25,238 nucleotides of DNA, taken from the NCBI GenBank assembly GCA_002412935.1, contig DHWA01000050.1:1-25238 (forward strand), in the 5' to 3' direction. This document shows positions 1 to 11,127 of this stretch, piece after piece (the stretch's first letter is position 1; each line of letters opens with the position of its first letter). The stretch is from Patescibacteria group bacterium UBA5194. Lineage in GTDB: Bacteria; Patescibacteriota; Gracilibacteria; BD1-5; UBA6164. The position numbers were made by a program, and so were the translations under genes. The notes under the pieces were generated by a model that was given only the letters and a program-made list of their open reading frames with translations, searched no databases and was not told the DNA's origin.

Positions 1-3000
1 TTAATTTTCAATTTATAGATAATATTATATATGATAAAATTCCATATAATTTAAATGATGAATCTTCAACAGATATATTTGATGATTCTAAATTACAAGA
101 CGATATATTTTGAGATATGTATTCGGGATTATCAGCTTGAATTAATAATCTTGAAGAATATTCTAATAGCAATATAAATGGTTGAAGTACAAATGTACAA
201 AGTAAATCTTTTATTAGAAATAAGTATGCATCTAGTTTTTGATTAGATATTAAAAAAGAATATGAAGATTTAGATGCTTGAACACTAAATCCTTTAGATA
301 AAGTAAAAGTTATTGTAACGATAAAAAATACTTCATGAAATACTAAAAAGAAATTTGCTTATGCTGAAAAAATTCCATCAATGTTTAATTTTTCAGATGA
401 AGAATGAAATATAAAAATAGGTAAATGAACTGCCACAAGAACCAGTACAGGAGCAAATATAAAATATAATATTTGAGATTACAATTTTTTAATTGATTGA
501 TTATCACTTGCTCCTTCAGCAGAAATTACTTTAGAATACGAGGTTACATTGATACCAATAAGTTATTGAGATATAAAAACAGGTTATTTTGAAAAATGAG
601 AAGATTGAGATGATGAATATGGTGATATAATTGTAAAGACTGATAAAAAATCATGTAATGCAAATCCTGATATATTTAAATCAATATCTAAGAGATCTTA
701 TGAAAAATGAACCGCAAGTTCATCTTGTAATTCAGATACTTTAGAACTACCTCCAGAATTCCAGAAAAACTGATTAGATGAGAATAAAAATTGAGTTCCA
801 GATTATATAGATGATTTAGTAGAAAGTGCTTGATCAGAAGATAAAACAGAAGCTATAACATATGCTACTTGAGCTTTAGATCAGGTTAATGAAGATAATG
901 ATTCTGACTGAGTTCCTGATACAGAAGATTATACTCCCTCATATGATACTGAAAATGATGAAGAAGAAGAAGATTTTCTTACTTCTATAAATGAATGAGT
1001 TGATGATGTAAGTGAGTGAATAGATGATGTAGCAAATTGACTTTGTAATTGATTTTGAGGATGAGGGTGTATTAGTACTCCTGTAAATTGGGCCCCTTTA
1101 GCTCCTTGAAATGATCCTTCTGTAATGGGATATCCTGTATGAGATGGGCAAAAAACTTGAGAATGATTACCTATTTTTTCAGCTGTACTACAAAACTGAT
1201 GTGGTTATGTAAAAGTTTGGCCACCTTGTCCAAATTGAGCATGATGACGGTTTGATGGAAAAGATGATTGAAAATGAGAAAATAGTTTTAGGTTATTTGT
1301 AACTCCTACTATTACTTGAGCAATTTGACTAGCTATATGTTTTTGACAAAATAATATGTCAAAAACAGAGTCACCACCTTCATTATTTCCTATTATTTGA
1401 ACACAATGAAGATGTATAATAGTAGCATTCCCTTTTGCTTGATGTGATTGAACTTGAGCAGATTGAGATGTACAAGAAAAAAATTATGCTGAAAGTTTTG
1501 CTAGTTCTTGATGATGAGCTTGAAAAGAAGAAATAAGATGAGATTATGGAGTTTCAAATTGAAGTTGTGTAGATACAAAAGAACAAGCTAAAACAAAAGA
1601 TTTTTCTTTTGATAAGACTTTCATGTCAAATTATTTAGAATATAAAGAAACATGATCAGAAGTGGCTATGTCATGATTAGTTGATACTTTTGCTGATATA
1701 GGTAGATGAACAAATAATGTACTAGAAACTCAACCATTAGTAGAATTGTGAGATTGAACAGAACATGGTGATACTGTAGATGTATCATTTATTGCTGAAA
1801 TAAATGTAAGTGCTTTAGCTAATTGAGAATTCAAAGATGTTATAAAATTAAAAAATACTTTAATAAATTGATTTCCTCAATTCTTAATGGAGTGGGTTAA
1901 TAGACAGATAGAAGAAATTGTTACAAAATTAACAAGTTTCCCATCTTTGATTGTTATATTACCAGATTTTTCTTGAATAACAGATTATAAATGGGGTAAT
2001 TTCTTTGATTGAATAAAAAGTAATTTCAATACTTGAAAAAGTGAATGGAATTCTACAGAACAAGATTTATCAACAGAGATACAAAACACACAAAGTCAAA
2101 TATCGAGTATGAATTGTAGTGAAAAAACTGTATCTGATGATTGATATTTTGAATGTATGACACTTCAATTACAAGTACAAAAACAAGTATTAGAAAAAGA
2201 TTTTAATCCATCACAAACAACTTCTTGAATAAAAGCTGTTTATGACTTTATATGAAGTCTTCCAATGGTTAATTTGAAATCACAAACAGTAAATGTAAAT
2301 GTACCATGGATAACAAAGACTTCTTTATTGAAAGCTAAGGTTAATTTTGAAATTACAAAAAAACAATGGGAGGAAGAAATAGCAAGAGTTAATGATAAAC
2401 GGTGATCTTTAGATAGTGCTCAAAAATCTGCTTGAGATAGTATAATAGTCGATGCTAAAGCTCTTATAAGATCTCTTGATAAAAATATAGCAGTAATAGA
2501 GGAATATAAAAAATTCCCTGAAAACCTTGTAAAATTATTAAATAAAAAAGAAGACCGGTTAAATCAAATTATGTGTAGTGTTGATTCTATATATAAATTA
2601 TTTTGATGACGGTTATGATCTAATGGGAAGAGATTTAAAGCTTGGGTTGAGTTATATATTCTTATAAAAGCTATATTAAAATCATGGCAAATTATACTTG
2701 ATTTGTTTGATGATTATGATAAAAGCTGTAAAGAATGTAAAAATGAAAGATTCGATTTGCGGACTTTTATATGGAGACTTGTGAGTATGATAATTCCAAA
2801 AATTCCAGTTGTTCAATTTCCTAAATGGCCAAATATTGTTATTGATTTACATAATATAAAAGTATGATTAGATATAACATTGCCTGATTTTAATTTCAAT
2901 ACAAGACCAATAGTAATTCCTTCATTACCAAAACTTTATTTACCAGATATTCCTAATGTAAAAATAAAATTACCAACTCTACCAATACTTCCTTCTATAA

Positions 3001-6000
3001 AAATACCAGAATTACCAGATTTACCAACTCTACCAACAGTTGAGTTACCAAATCTACCACCACCACCAAATCTACCAAAAATACTTTCAGTAATTGAAGT
3101 TGTTATAAATATATTAAAAATAGTAACAAAAATACAATGTATTTTACAAAAGTCTCCATTTGCTCCAGAGCGGACTGCTTGAACAAAAATAGCTTATCTA
3201 ACGGATAGACAATGATTTTTCCCTTTAGATTTCTTAGATATGTCATTACCACAATTTTCTTATCCATTTGTAGATTCTATAGATGTAACAACTTATGTAA
3301 ATTTTGAAGTAGATGCAGATTTTATATTGGAATTTGTAAAACAATGAGTTAAGCCTTTAAATAATTTTACAAATGATGTTGTTAATTTATTTAATAATAA
3401 ACTACCAGATTTAGATTTTTCAGATGTATTACCAGATAGTGTAAATGTTGATTTATGAATGGTAGAAAAACAAAATTTTACAAATTTAGATTGAAAACAA
3501 GTTACTAATAAAACTGAATTATCAGAGTTAAATAATTTATCTAAGTTCCTTGTATATGGATTTTATAATATATATTCATATATACAAAACAATAAAGATG
3601 AAACAGTATCAAATAAGGAATTTATATATTTAGTTAATAAGTGATTAGCAAATAAAAATTTATGAAATGAAGAAAATATAGGAAAATTAAGATCTCTATG
3701 GCAAGATGTTGCAAATATGACTTATTCTAAAGAAGATAAATTTATAAATGATTTAAAAGAAAAAAACAAGGCTAAATTTGATACTCTAAAAAGTATAATA
3801 AATACAGAAAAACAAGTAACAAAGGATCAAATAAAATCTATAAAAGACTTTAAAGAAAAAAGTAATATAAAGTTTATAGATAGTATTACTAATTCAAATG
3901 TAACATGATACAATGAATTAATGAGAAAACATAATTTGGAAACCGTTAAATCTACAATCAATTTGTTGACAGATGATAATAAAGAACAAAAAGAGTTACA
4001 AAAAGATGGATCTAAATTATTAGCTAGAGTTTCAGATTGATTAAACAATTCTATAGAGAAATCACTTGCTTTAAATACTCAAACTACAACTATAGAACCT
4101 CAAACAATAACTACTGAATCACAAACAGTATGAGCTACTTGTAATTCTTGAACTGGTAGCAGTATATATAAATACAATTATAAATGACTTTATGTAGTAG
4201 AAAAAAAAGAAAAATTACTAGAGGAAATGACTCCACAAGAAATAATAGATGAAGAAAATCTACTAGAAGAAGAAAAGCCAAAAGCAGAAAATTATAGATT
4301 ATTTGATTATGTAGAGGAGTTATGATGATCAGAAGAAATTAGACATGTTGATTTTGATAATGATTGAGATGAAGATATTTTATATATGGTAAAAAATGAA
4401 TTATATATAAAAGAAAATACAAAAAAAGAAGTAAAAACAAAGAATGAGATTTCAGATGCTTTGGTATTAGGTATAGATGATAATAAATTTTTTAATTGAG
4501 ATATTTATTATGAAGCACTTAATAACATAAAAGAATCTGTATCATTTGACTCTTTTATAAATTTTTCTTTTGATGCACCAACAGATGATAGTATAAATAA
4601 TTTTAGATTAGAATTTTTCTCAATAATAGATAAATATCTAAATGAAAATCATGATGAATACACTCCAAAAAGTATAAAGAAAAATATAATTGACTCATTT
4701 GCTGATATTGATAATATAACCAAAATAAAAGAAAAAAGTCAAACAGGTTATACTGTAAGTAAAAATCTAGCATATATAAATGCTGTTTGAAATACTATAA
4801 ATGATGATGTTAAATTAACAACAAAAGAAGTAATTAATATAAAAGATAGTTTATTTAGTTGAAGTCTCGCCTCTTTATCTGTAGATACTAAGTTGTATGC
4901 ATGAAGAACACCATTTATATTATGATATTATAAATGAGATTCAGAAGATAAAAATGAAATAACAATAGGTAGCTACCAAAATGTAAAATTTAATGAGAAA
5001 ATTAGAATATTTTCTGTTAAATGAAATGCTTATGTTGAATGAAAAGATGAAATGACTTTATCATGACAAACTATCAAGAATCATTTATATCTACCAATAT
5101 TTTCTTGAACTAAGATATTATTAGAGAATGATAATACTTTATTTAATGAATCATCGCATATAGATATAAGATATTATGATTGAACTGAAAATAATATAGA
5201 TTTTAGAGATACTATACAATATGAATTATATGATTTATGACAGAAAACAACAACTTACATGGTATATACAAAAGAAGATAATGATTATTATTACTCTAGA
5301 GCACTTCCTTTTAAAGAATGAGTTTTATGAACTAGATCTAATCAAGTATTATTATCACCTCAGGTATCATCTGATATAACAAAGCCAGAAATTAATCTTG
5401 ATGAAGCTATAAAAGTACCAATTTATCAAGAATATACATATGATTTTACTCCTTATTTAGATGATACAAGTTGATTCAGTGATTTTTACATTGATATGGA
5501 TTTAGAAACAGATTCAGATAATGATTGAGATGCTACTAATGATAGAGATTTAGAAAAACCAAAAATAAGAGTTACAACAAAAACAGTTAAAGCTAAATTC
5601 GGTCCTTATGAAGAATTAATTAATAAAAATGTTTGAATAACTTTGAAAGACTTAGCTTGAAATACAACTTATAAAGAGGTACAGTTTGAAGTTTATGCTC
5701 CAGATTTAGAAATAGATAGTCATACTTGAACTACGATTTCTTGAAAATTGGCAGAAGAATTATTAAATGAACCAGTTAATTTATATAGATATAGATGATG
5801 AATTATTTCTAAAATGCTGAATAATGCTTGAGTCCAAAAAATTTACACAAATTCTTCTTGAGCATACATTTTTGATATAATATCAGAAAATGATAAATGA
5901 TTAGATATAACAAAAAATGGTGTAAAAGTAGCGTCTATAGATGAAAATACTTGAAAAATAACTGTAAATAATTTAGTTTGATCAAATATAAAAATATTAT

Positions 6001-6431
6001 CTTCAAATGATACTTCAAATGATAAATCATATGTAAAAATGATTTTGTGAGATAATACTTGAGATATATATTATCAATATTTTAATTTTAACTGATTATG
6101 AGATTTATCTGAAGTGAACAATTTTAAAGATATAAATACTGAGTGAATATATGTAAAAGTAGATAGCGAGGATTATTACTATTATCAATTACCATTAACA
6201 GTTCCATATAATCCATGAGTTATATCTATATATTCTACTTCAGATAAAAATAAAATAGCATTGTTTAGTATATTCCCAGATTGAAAGATTTATACAAAAG
6301 ATAATAATTATAAGTTAGAATATGGTACTTATTTAGACAATATAGTTTTCAAACTTTATGATAGCAAAAAAGATAAGTATGTATGAGAAGTTCTTATGAA
6401 AACAGTTGATTCAAATTATATAGTTAAATAA
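1..6431 (+). CDS. Giant Asp/Gly-rich surface protein, 5' end missing (UGA = Gly)
   Basis: One frame (codons from base 3) stays open for 2,142 codons to TAA when UGA is read as glycine; the start lies outside the window. Asp-rich, calcium-loop-like repeats of thrombospondin type 3 kind are visible near residues 259 (DENKNGVPDYIDD), 298 (DNDSDGVPD) and 1837 (DSDNDGDATNDRD), and an FG-GAP-like DFDNDGDEDILY at 1450. A Gly/Cys-rich stretch lies near residues 340-500, a Pro-Leu tract near 960-1030, then long Lys/Glu/Asn-rich probably helical stretches, and beta-rich, Ig-like or carboxypeptidase-regulatory-like sequence in the last 400 residues. Such architecture is usual for secreted or cell-surface adhesin-like proteins of CPR bacteria, which live attached to hosts. 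No catalytic motif was recognised. Six CGG codons occur in the first half. Function as a surface protein is inferred; the reading frame is certain. Confidence 0.85.
2910..3090 (+). repeat. Pro-Leu rich repeat tract inside the giant protein
   Basis: Residues about 970-1030 of the giant protein repeat short units of the form (I/L)P-x-LP, such as LPTLPILPSIKIPELPDLP, ending in a run of four prolines. At DNA level it is a low-complexity tract of tta/cta/ctt-cca units. It may form an extended polyproline-like spacer between the helical upstream part and the downstream part. Confidence 0.75.
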
Positions 6432-6464
6432 GGGTAAATATAATATAGAAAACAGAATATAGAA

Positions 6465-6510
6465 AAAAAAGCAATTTCTTTAAATTCAAAGAAATTGCTT
6501 TTTTGTTTTT
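6465..6510. terminator. Bidirectional rho-independent terminator
   Basis: A perfect 12-bp stem (AGCAATTTCTTT with AAAGAAATTGCT, six-base loop AAATTC) is flanked by A-runs on the left and T-runs on the right, so it can act on both strands. It lies 34 bases after the giant gene stop and faces the convergent tyrS gene. Confidence 0.85.
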
Positions 6511-6535
6511 ATTATTTAAATAATAACGAAATAAT

Positions 6536-6625
6536 TGTCATTCTGAGCGATTAGCGAAGAATCCCTTAAACGATTTTAGTGTATTTATTCAAGTTAAAGG
6601 GATACTTCGTTACATTCAGTATGAC
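6536..6625. repeat. Inverted pair of the TGTCATTC palindromic repeat
   Basis: Left arm 6536-6567 starts TGTCATTCTGAGCG and ends GAATCCCTT. The right arm, about 6597-6625, read on the minus strand starts TGTCATACTGAATG and ends GTATCCCTT. About 29 bases separate the arms. It lies between the terminator and the tyrS stop, in non-coding DNA, and is a diverged member of the repeat family seen at 10006-10132 and around 12938-13313. Confidence 0.7.
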
Positions 6626-6633
6626 AGAAAAAA

Positions 6634-7926
6634 TTAATTATTCTGTATTTCCTTAATAATTAATTTATAATTCTTCTTTCATTTTCTTATAAGTAAAATA
6701 GAGTTTATAAAATCATCACTAAAATCATATTTTATATCTGTGATTTTTTGTTCATTTATATAAAAAGCTCCAGATTCTATAGTCTTTCTTGCATCACTAT
6801 TACTTGTTGCTAGACCTGATTTTACAATCATTTCAAACAGATTTTCTTCATTATATTTATATCAACCTAATTCTAAAAATATACTACCCAATTCATCTTT
6901 GTTAGAATTTTTAATTATTTCTATTTTATCTTGGTCAGAGAATAATAATTCAGAGATTTTTTCTGCAATTTTAGCATCTTTTGCTCCATGAATTATTTCA
7001 ACAATTTTATAAGCTAATAATTTTTGTCATTCTCTTTTTTCTGGATTTAATAAGTGTTTTTTTACTATTTCATCTACTTCTTCAGTTTCTAGTAAAGTAA
7101 GCATTTTCATATATTTACTTATATCTTCGTCAGAAGTATTCATAAAATATTGATAGATAAAGTAAGGACTTGTTTTATTTTTATCTAAAAACATAGCATT
7201 TCACTCACTTTTACCAAATTTTTTACCCGTAGAATCTGTTATAAGTGGCCAAGTTAGAGCATGAACTTCGCTGTCATATTTTTTCCTGATTAATTCTGTT
7301 CAAGTAAGTAGATTTCACCATTGATCTTGTCATCAAATCTGAAGAGTAATTGAATCATCTTTAAATAATCTACAAAAATCATATCATTGTAATAATTGAT
7401 AAGAAAATTCTGTATAAGATATAGATTTTGTAGGATCTTCAATTCTTTTTTTAACAGTATCTTTACTTATCATTGAGTTAACTGTGATATATTTTCATAC
7501 TTCTCTTAAGAAATCAAGAAATCACATATTAGTATAAAAATCTTTATTATTTACAAAGCCATATTTAAAATCATATCAAGTAAAACTTTTTAGATTTTCA
7601 AGAATTGTAGAAATTTGTGCAGAAATCTTTTTTTGATTATTGTCTAAAATTTCTTCAGATAAAAAATTTCTTTCACTTTCTTTTCATCCCGGATCTCAAA
7701 TCATACCAGTTGCTCATCAAGTCAAAGCTATATATTTATTTCACCTTCTCATAAGATGAATTCATACCATAAAACCAATAAAATTACCAAGGTGAAGAGA
7801 ATCAGCAGTAGGGTCAAATCCACAATAAAAACTTCATTCTCATTTATCAAATTTTTCAAATAAACTATCATTTGTAAATTGATATAAAAGTCATCTATCA
7901 AGTAATTCTTGTTTAAGTTTTTTCAT
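6634..7926 (-). CDS. tyrS: Tyrosine--tRNA ligase
   Basis: A 430-residue cytoplasmic class I aminoacyl-tRNA synthetase that charges tRNA-Tyr. The protein shows the HIGH-type motif HLGN at residues 45-48 after CGFDPTADSL, the TGGATGMIGDPGG loop, the QGYDF and QIGGQDQWGN segments of the tyrosine pocket, and a KMSKS-type KFGKS at 236-240. The C-terminus (about 360-425) looks like an S4 RNA-binding domain (SGLATSNSDARKTIESGAF). Length fits bacterial TyrRS (about 420). The ATG has no Shine-Dalgarno sequence. It lies 65 bases downstream of ksgA on the same strand and probably shares its transcript; it ends next to a repeat pair and a bidirectional terminator. UGA is used as Gly at conserved sites, for example in GGATG and GDPGG. 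Confidence 0.96.
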
Positions 7927-7991
7927 AAAAAATATTATAAAATAATAAATTAAATATATTTAAAATAATAAGTAAATCAATAATAATTTAT

Positions 7992-8939
7992 TTAAACATA
8001 TATTTTCTTAAATAGTTCAATCCATTCATCAATACTCAAATCTTCTCATCTAATATTTTCATTAAATCATAAATTTTCAAATATTTCTAAAATAGTTTCT
8101 TTTCAAAATCATCATTTTGTTAAATTATTGATAAGTTTCTTTCTAGGTTCTTGAAATCATATTTTTATAAATTTCATAAATTCTTTATCATCAATTTCTT
8201 TATGATTATCATGAGTCTCAAAAAGTAATACAGATGATTCTACTTTTGGTGCTGGAATAAAACTTCTAGCAGGAACTCAAATCACTTCATTTACATAAGA
8301 TTTTTTTGCGATAAATAATGATAAAACGGAAGATTTATTTTTTTGTTTTTTAATCATTTGTCATTCCCTTGAAGAAGGGAATCTTCCTTGTATTTGTTCT
8401 AATTTTTTTGTATTTTGTCCAGCTAAAATCTTATCACCAACATCTTTTTGCATAAGTATTAGCATTTTTTCAGGTTTATTTTCAATATTATAAAGAAACT
8501 TTTGAAGTATTGGAGATGTTATATAATAAGGAATATTTGCAACTAGATAGTATTTATTATAGATTTGTCATTCCCTTGTAGAAGGGAATCTTCCTTGTAT
8601 TGTATCTAATGTTCTTTCAAATTTCACATCAAATTTCAAAACATCTTCATTAAAAATTTGAAAATCTGTTCATTGAAGTTTAAAATCAGAATTATTAACT
8701 CTATCTTTCAAAATCAGGGTCATATTTTTATCAAGTTCAACTAGATGGAGACTTTTGGGTTTCTGTAAAAGTATTTTTTCAGTCAAAGCACCATATCAAG
8801 GACCTATTTCTAATACATTTTTTCAAGTTATATCTAGAGTTGAGGCAATAGTACCAAGTATATTTTCATCAACCAAGAAATTTTGCCCTAGAGATTTTTT
8901 GGCTTTGATTCAGTATTTTGCTAATATTTCAAAACTCAT
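7992..8939 (-). CDS. ksgA: 16S rRNA dimethyladenosine transferase with two repeat-encoded insertions
   Basis: A 315-residue SAM-dependent enzyme that dimethylates two adjacent adenines near the 3' end of 16S rRNA during small-subunit assembly. Visible motifs are the N-terminal KKSLGQNFLVDENI, motif I VLEIGPGYGALTE, motif II HLVELDKN, motif IV VANIPYYITSPI and the C-terminal VPARSFIPAPKVESSV plus FQEPRKKLINNL. The start ATG directly follows an in-frame TAA. Two peptide segments not belonging to the family, residues about 112-126 and 182-195 (core QGRFPS-S/T-REGQ), are encoded by copies of the palindromic repeat. The first falls just before motif IV and the second after the MQKDVGDKI segment. 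Catalytic motifs are intact, so the enzyme is probably active. Each insert contains an in-frame UGA read as Gly. Confidence 0.95.
8358..8393 (-). repeat. Palindromic repeat copy inside ksgA (second insertion)
   Basis: Read on the plus strand it is TTGTCATTCCC, hairpin TTCCCTT/AAGGGAA, then AATCTTCCTTGTA. In ksgA it is translated in frame as part of residues about 182-195 (IQGRFPSSREGQ). The Gly before the last Gln is a TGA codon at 8361-8363. Confidence 0.9.
8565..8601 (-). repeat. Palindromic repeat copy inside ksgA (first insertion)
   Basis: It has nearly the same sequence, orientation and reading frame as the copy at 8358-8393, coding for IQGRFPSTREGQ at residues about 114-125. The stem is TTCCCTT/AAGGGAA with loop GTAG instead of GAAG. 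The in-frame TGA is at 8568-8570. Confidence 0.9.
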
Positions 8940-9010
8940 TTATTTAAAATTATGAAAAAATAAAAGATTTATTATAATAGTGATTATATGAAAATTAATA
9001 ATAAATAAAA
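8940..9010. promoter_or_regulatory. Divergent promoter region between ksgA and the vWA operon
   Basis: This 71-base gap separates divergent genes. A TATAAT lies at 8973-8978 on the plus strand. Overlapping it, TATAAT motifs lie on the minus strand at 8971-8976 and 8983-8988. No convincing -35 boxes are seen, so which motif serves which gene is uncertain. Confidence 0.4.
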
Positions 9011-10003
9011 ATGAATAATTTAATTTTTCTAAATAAAGCATATTTTTTACTTTTAATACCATTATTTTTAATAATAGGATATTTGTTTTTAAGAAGAAAA
9101 AATAAGATGAATTTCGCTTTTTTTAATGATTTAAAATCAGTTTATAAACAAAGTAGTTTTTATTACTATTCATTTTTTATTCTTTTAGTGCTTATAAGTA
9201 TTTTTTATATTATTATTTTAGCTAACCCAAATATAAAAAACACAAGTGAAAAAGTGAAAAAAAATGGGATAGATATAGTACTTGTTTTTGATATAAGTTA
9301 TAGTATGGAAGCCACAGATTTAGAACCAAATAGGATAAGTGTTGCCAGAGATGTTCTATCTTCTTTTTTGGGAGATTTAAAAACAGATAGAGTTTGAATT
9401 GTTGTTTTTTCAGGAAAACCGTTTACTTCAATTCCATTAACTTTTGATTATAAATTTCTTAGTGATTATGTAAGTAATATCAGCACTTCGACTATAAATC
9501 AAGTTAATTCAAATTTACAATGAACTGCTTTAGGTGATGCTATGCTTATGGGAAGTAATTTATTTGATGATAAAAACAAGGATAGAGAAAATGTTATGAT
9601 AATTGTAACTGATTGAGAAGCAAATAAATGATTAAAACCATCACTAGCTTTAAAATTATTAAAAGATAAAACAATAAAATCATATACTATTTGAATATGA
9701 TGAACAGAAAAAACTTTTGTATATGTAGATGATGCTTTTTGAAATAAATTAAAAGTAGAAATTTGATGAATAGATGAACAAACTTTAAAAATGATTGCCA
9801 CAGAAACTTGATGAAAATATTTTAAAGCCAGTTCAAAAGAGGTGTTTAAAGAGATTTTTGATAGTATAAATAAATTAGAAAAAAAAGAAATAGAAGTAGA
9901 GGTAAAAAAATCATATATTACAAAATATACAGATTTTTATTATGTGCTTTTGTTTTTACAGTTTTTGTTTGTGTTGTTACTTTTTAAAAGAGTTAGAATA
10001 TAG
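9011..10003 (+). CDS. von Willebrand factor A membrane protein, BatA-like
   Basis: A 330-residue membrane protein with a metal-ion-dependent adhesion site. Two N-terminal membrane segments (about residues 10-26 and 53-73) precede a vWA domain that begins KNGIDIVLVFDISYS. The MIDAS residues are D94-x-S96-x-S98, the Thr of GTALGDA, and D201 of VTDGEANKG. A third membrane segment lies near 305-323. This order (two helices, vWA, C-terminal helix) is that of BatA/BatB proteins, linked to envelope stress or MoxR-associated complexes in other bacteria. It is first of three co-directional genes; a pair of palindromic repeats separates it from the next. No moxR gene is in the window, so the exact Bat role is inferred. 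Confidence 0.85.
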
Positions 10004-10005
10004 TT

Positions 10006-10132
10006 TTGTCATTCCGGACTCGATCCGGAATCTACCTTGTATTATAAAACAATGGAAAGGTGAAATATAATGCTAGACTCAAAAATTTAGATACAATATA
10101 AGGAAGATTCCCTTCTTCAAGGGAATGACAAT
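10006..10132. repeat. Inverted pair of palindromic repeats, MITE-like
   Basis: Left copy 10006-10042 has stem TTCCGGA/TCCGGAA; the right copy 10091-10132, in opposite orientation, has stem TTCCCTT/AAGGGAA. Outer ends are TGTCATTCC and GGAATGACA; inner ends are CCTTGTAT and ATATAAGG. About 48 bases lie between and hold no plausible ORF. The pair fills the gap between the two vWA genes. Confidence 0.85.
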
Positions 10133-10155
10133 ACATTTATTAACCAAGTATTTTT

Positions 10156-11127
10156 ATGATAATATCTAATATAAATACATTCTCAATTATTATTTTTACA
10201 TTACTTTTAGTAATATCTTTAATTGTGTTTTATTTTGGATTTAGAGAATATAAAAAGACAAAAAATAGATTTAGGTTTTATTCTATAATAGCAATTTTAA
10301 TCTCTTTTTTTATTCTTAGTATTTCTATTTTTTGAATAAAATCATTGAAAATAGAAAATAATAATATCGTATGAACAAACATAGTTTTTGCTCTTGATGT
10401 TTCAAAAAGTATGAATGCATTAGATTTTAATAATGGTAACGATACTTATTCCAGATTAACAGCTTCAAAAAAGTTTATAGGGGATTTTATAGAAAAAAAT
10501 CCTTGAAATAAATATGCTTTAGTCGTATTTGCTTGAGATGCTATAAGAGTTTTACCTTTTACAAATGATGCAGATTTATTTATGACTATATTGTTGTGAG
10601 TAAATGAAAATAATATATCAAAACAATGAACTAATTTAAAAGAAGCTATTACAGAATGATTTAAAAATTTTACTGAAGAAGATGATTATGGTGTTTTGGT
10701 TTTGATTTCTGATTGAGGAGATGAAACTGATTTAAGTATAACAGATTTTAAAAATAGTGAAAATCCAAAAGATGTAAAACTTTTTGTAATGTGAGTTGGT
10801 AGTACAAAATGAGCATATATTCCAATTTGACAAGATCCATTTTGAAAAAATCTTTATAAGACATATAATTCTCAAACAGTTGTTACACAATTAAATGAAC
10901 AATCCTTAAAAAAATTAGCTTCTTTTTTTGATTGAGATTATTTCTCACTAACACAATTTTCTAGTTTAGATAATAAAGCAGGACTTTTAAAAAATGTAAC
11001 AACAAAAACATTTTTTAGTAAGTCTGAAAATCTAGTAGATTTAACTAGAATTATAACTTTTATCTCTTTTGTATTTTTTCTGGTATATTTAATTTCTTTG
11101 CTTAGATATGGTAAAAATAAAAAATAA
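10156..11127 (+). CDS. von Willebrand factor A membrane protein, BatB-like
   Basis: A 323-residue paralogue-like neighbour of the preceding gene with the same plan: an N-terminal membrane helix (about residues 8-25), a second helix (about 40-57), then a vWA domain. MIDAS residues are D81-x-S83-x-S85 (LDVSKSMNALD), the Thr of KQGTNLKEAI, and D186 in the ISDGGDETD segment. A C-terminal membrane helix (about 296-315) follows. In Bat operons such paired vWA proteins are thought to form a membrane complex facing the periplasm or cell exterior. The start ATG follows the repeat pair and has no Shine-Dalgarno sequence. Its 3' end overlaps the next gene by 20 bases, which suggests coupled translation. 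Confidence 0.85.

Noticed and set aside
3827..4048. Short minus-strand ORF of 73 codons
   Set aside because: It lies wholly antisense to the giant gene and has no recognisable features; it is a shadow of the AT-rich coding strand.
1..6431. A decayed region of many broken short ORFs, as the standard code would suggest
   Set aside because: With UGA as Gly a single frame is open for 2,142 codons, and the same holds for well-known genes in the window.
9499..9801. Minus-strand ORF of 100 codons
   Set aside because: It is antisense to the vWA gene, whose MIDAS motifs confirm the plus strand.
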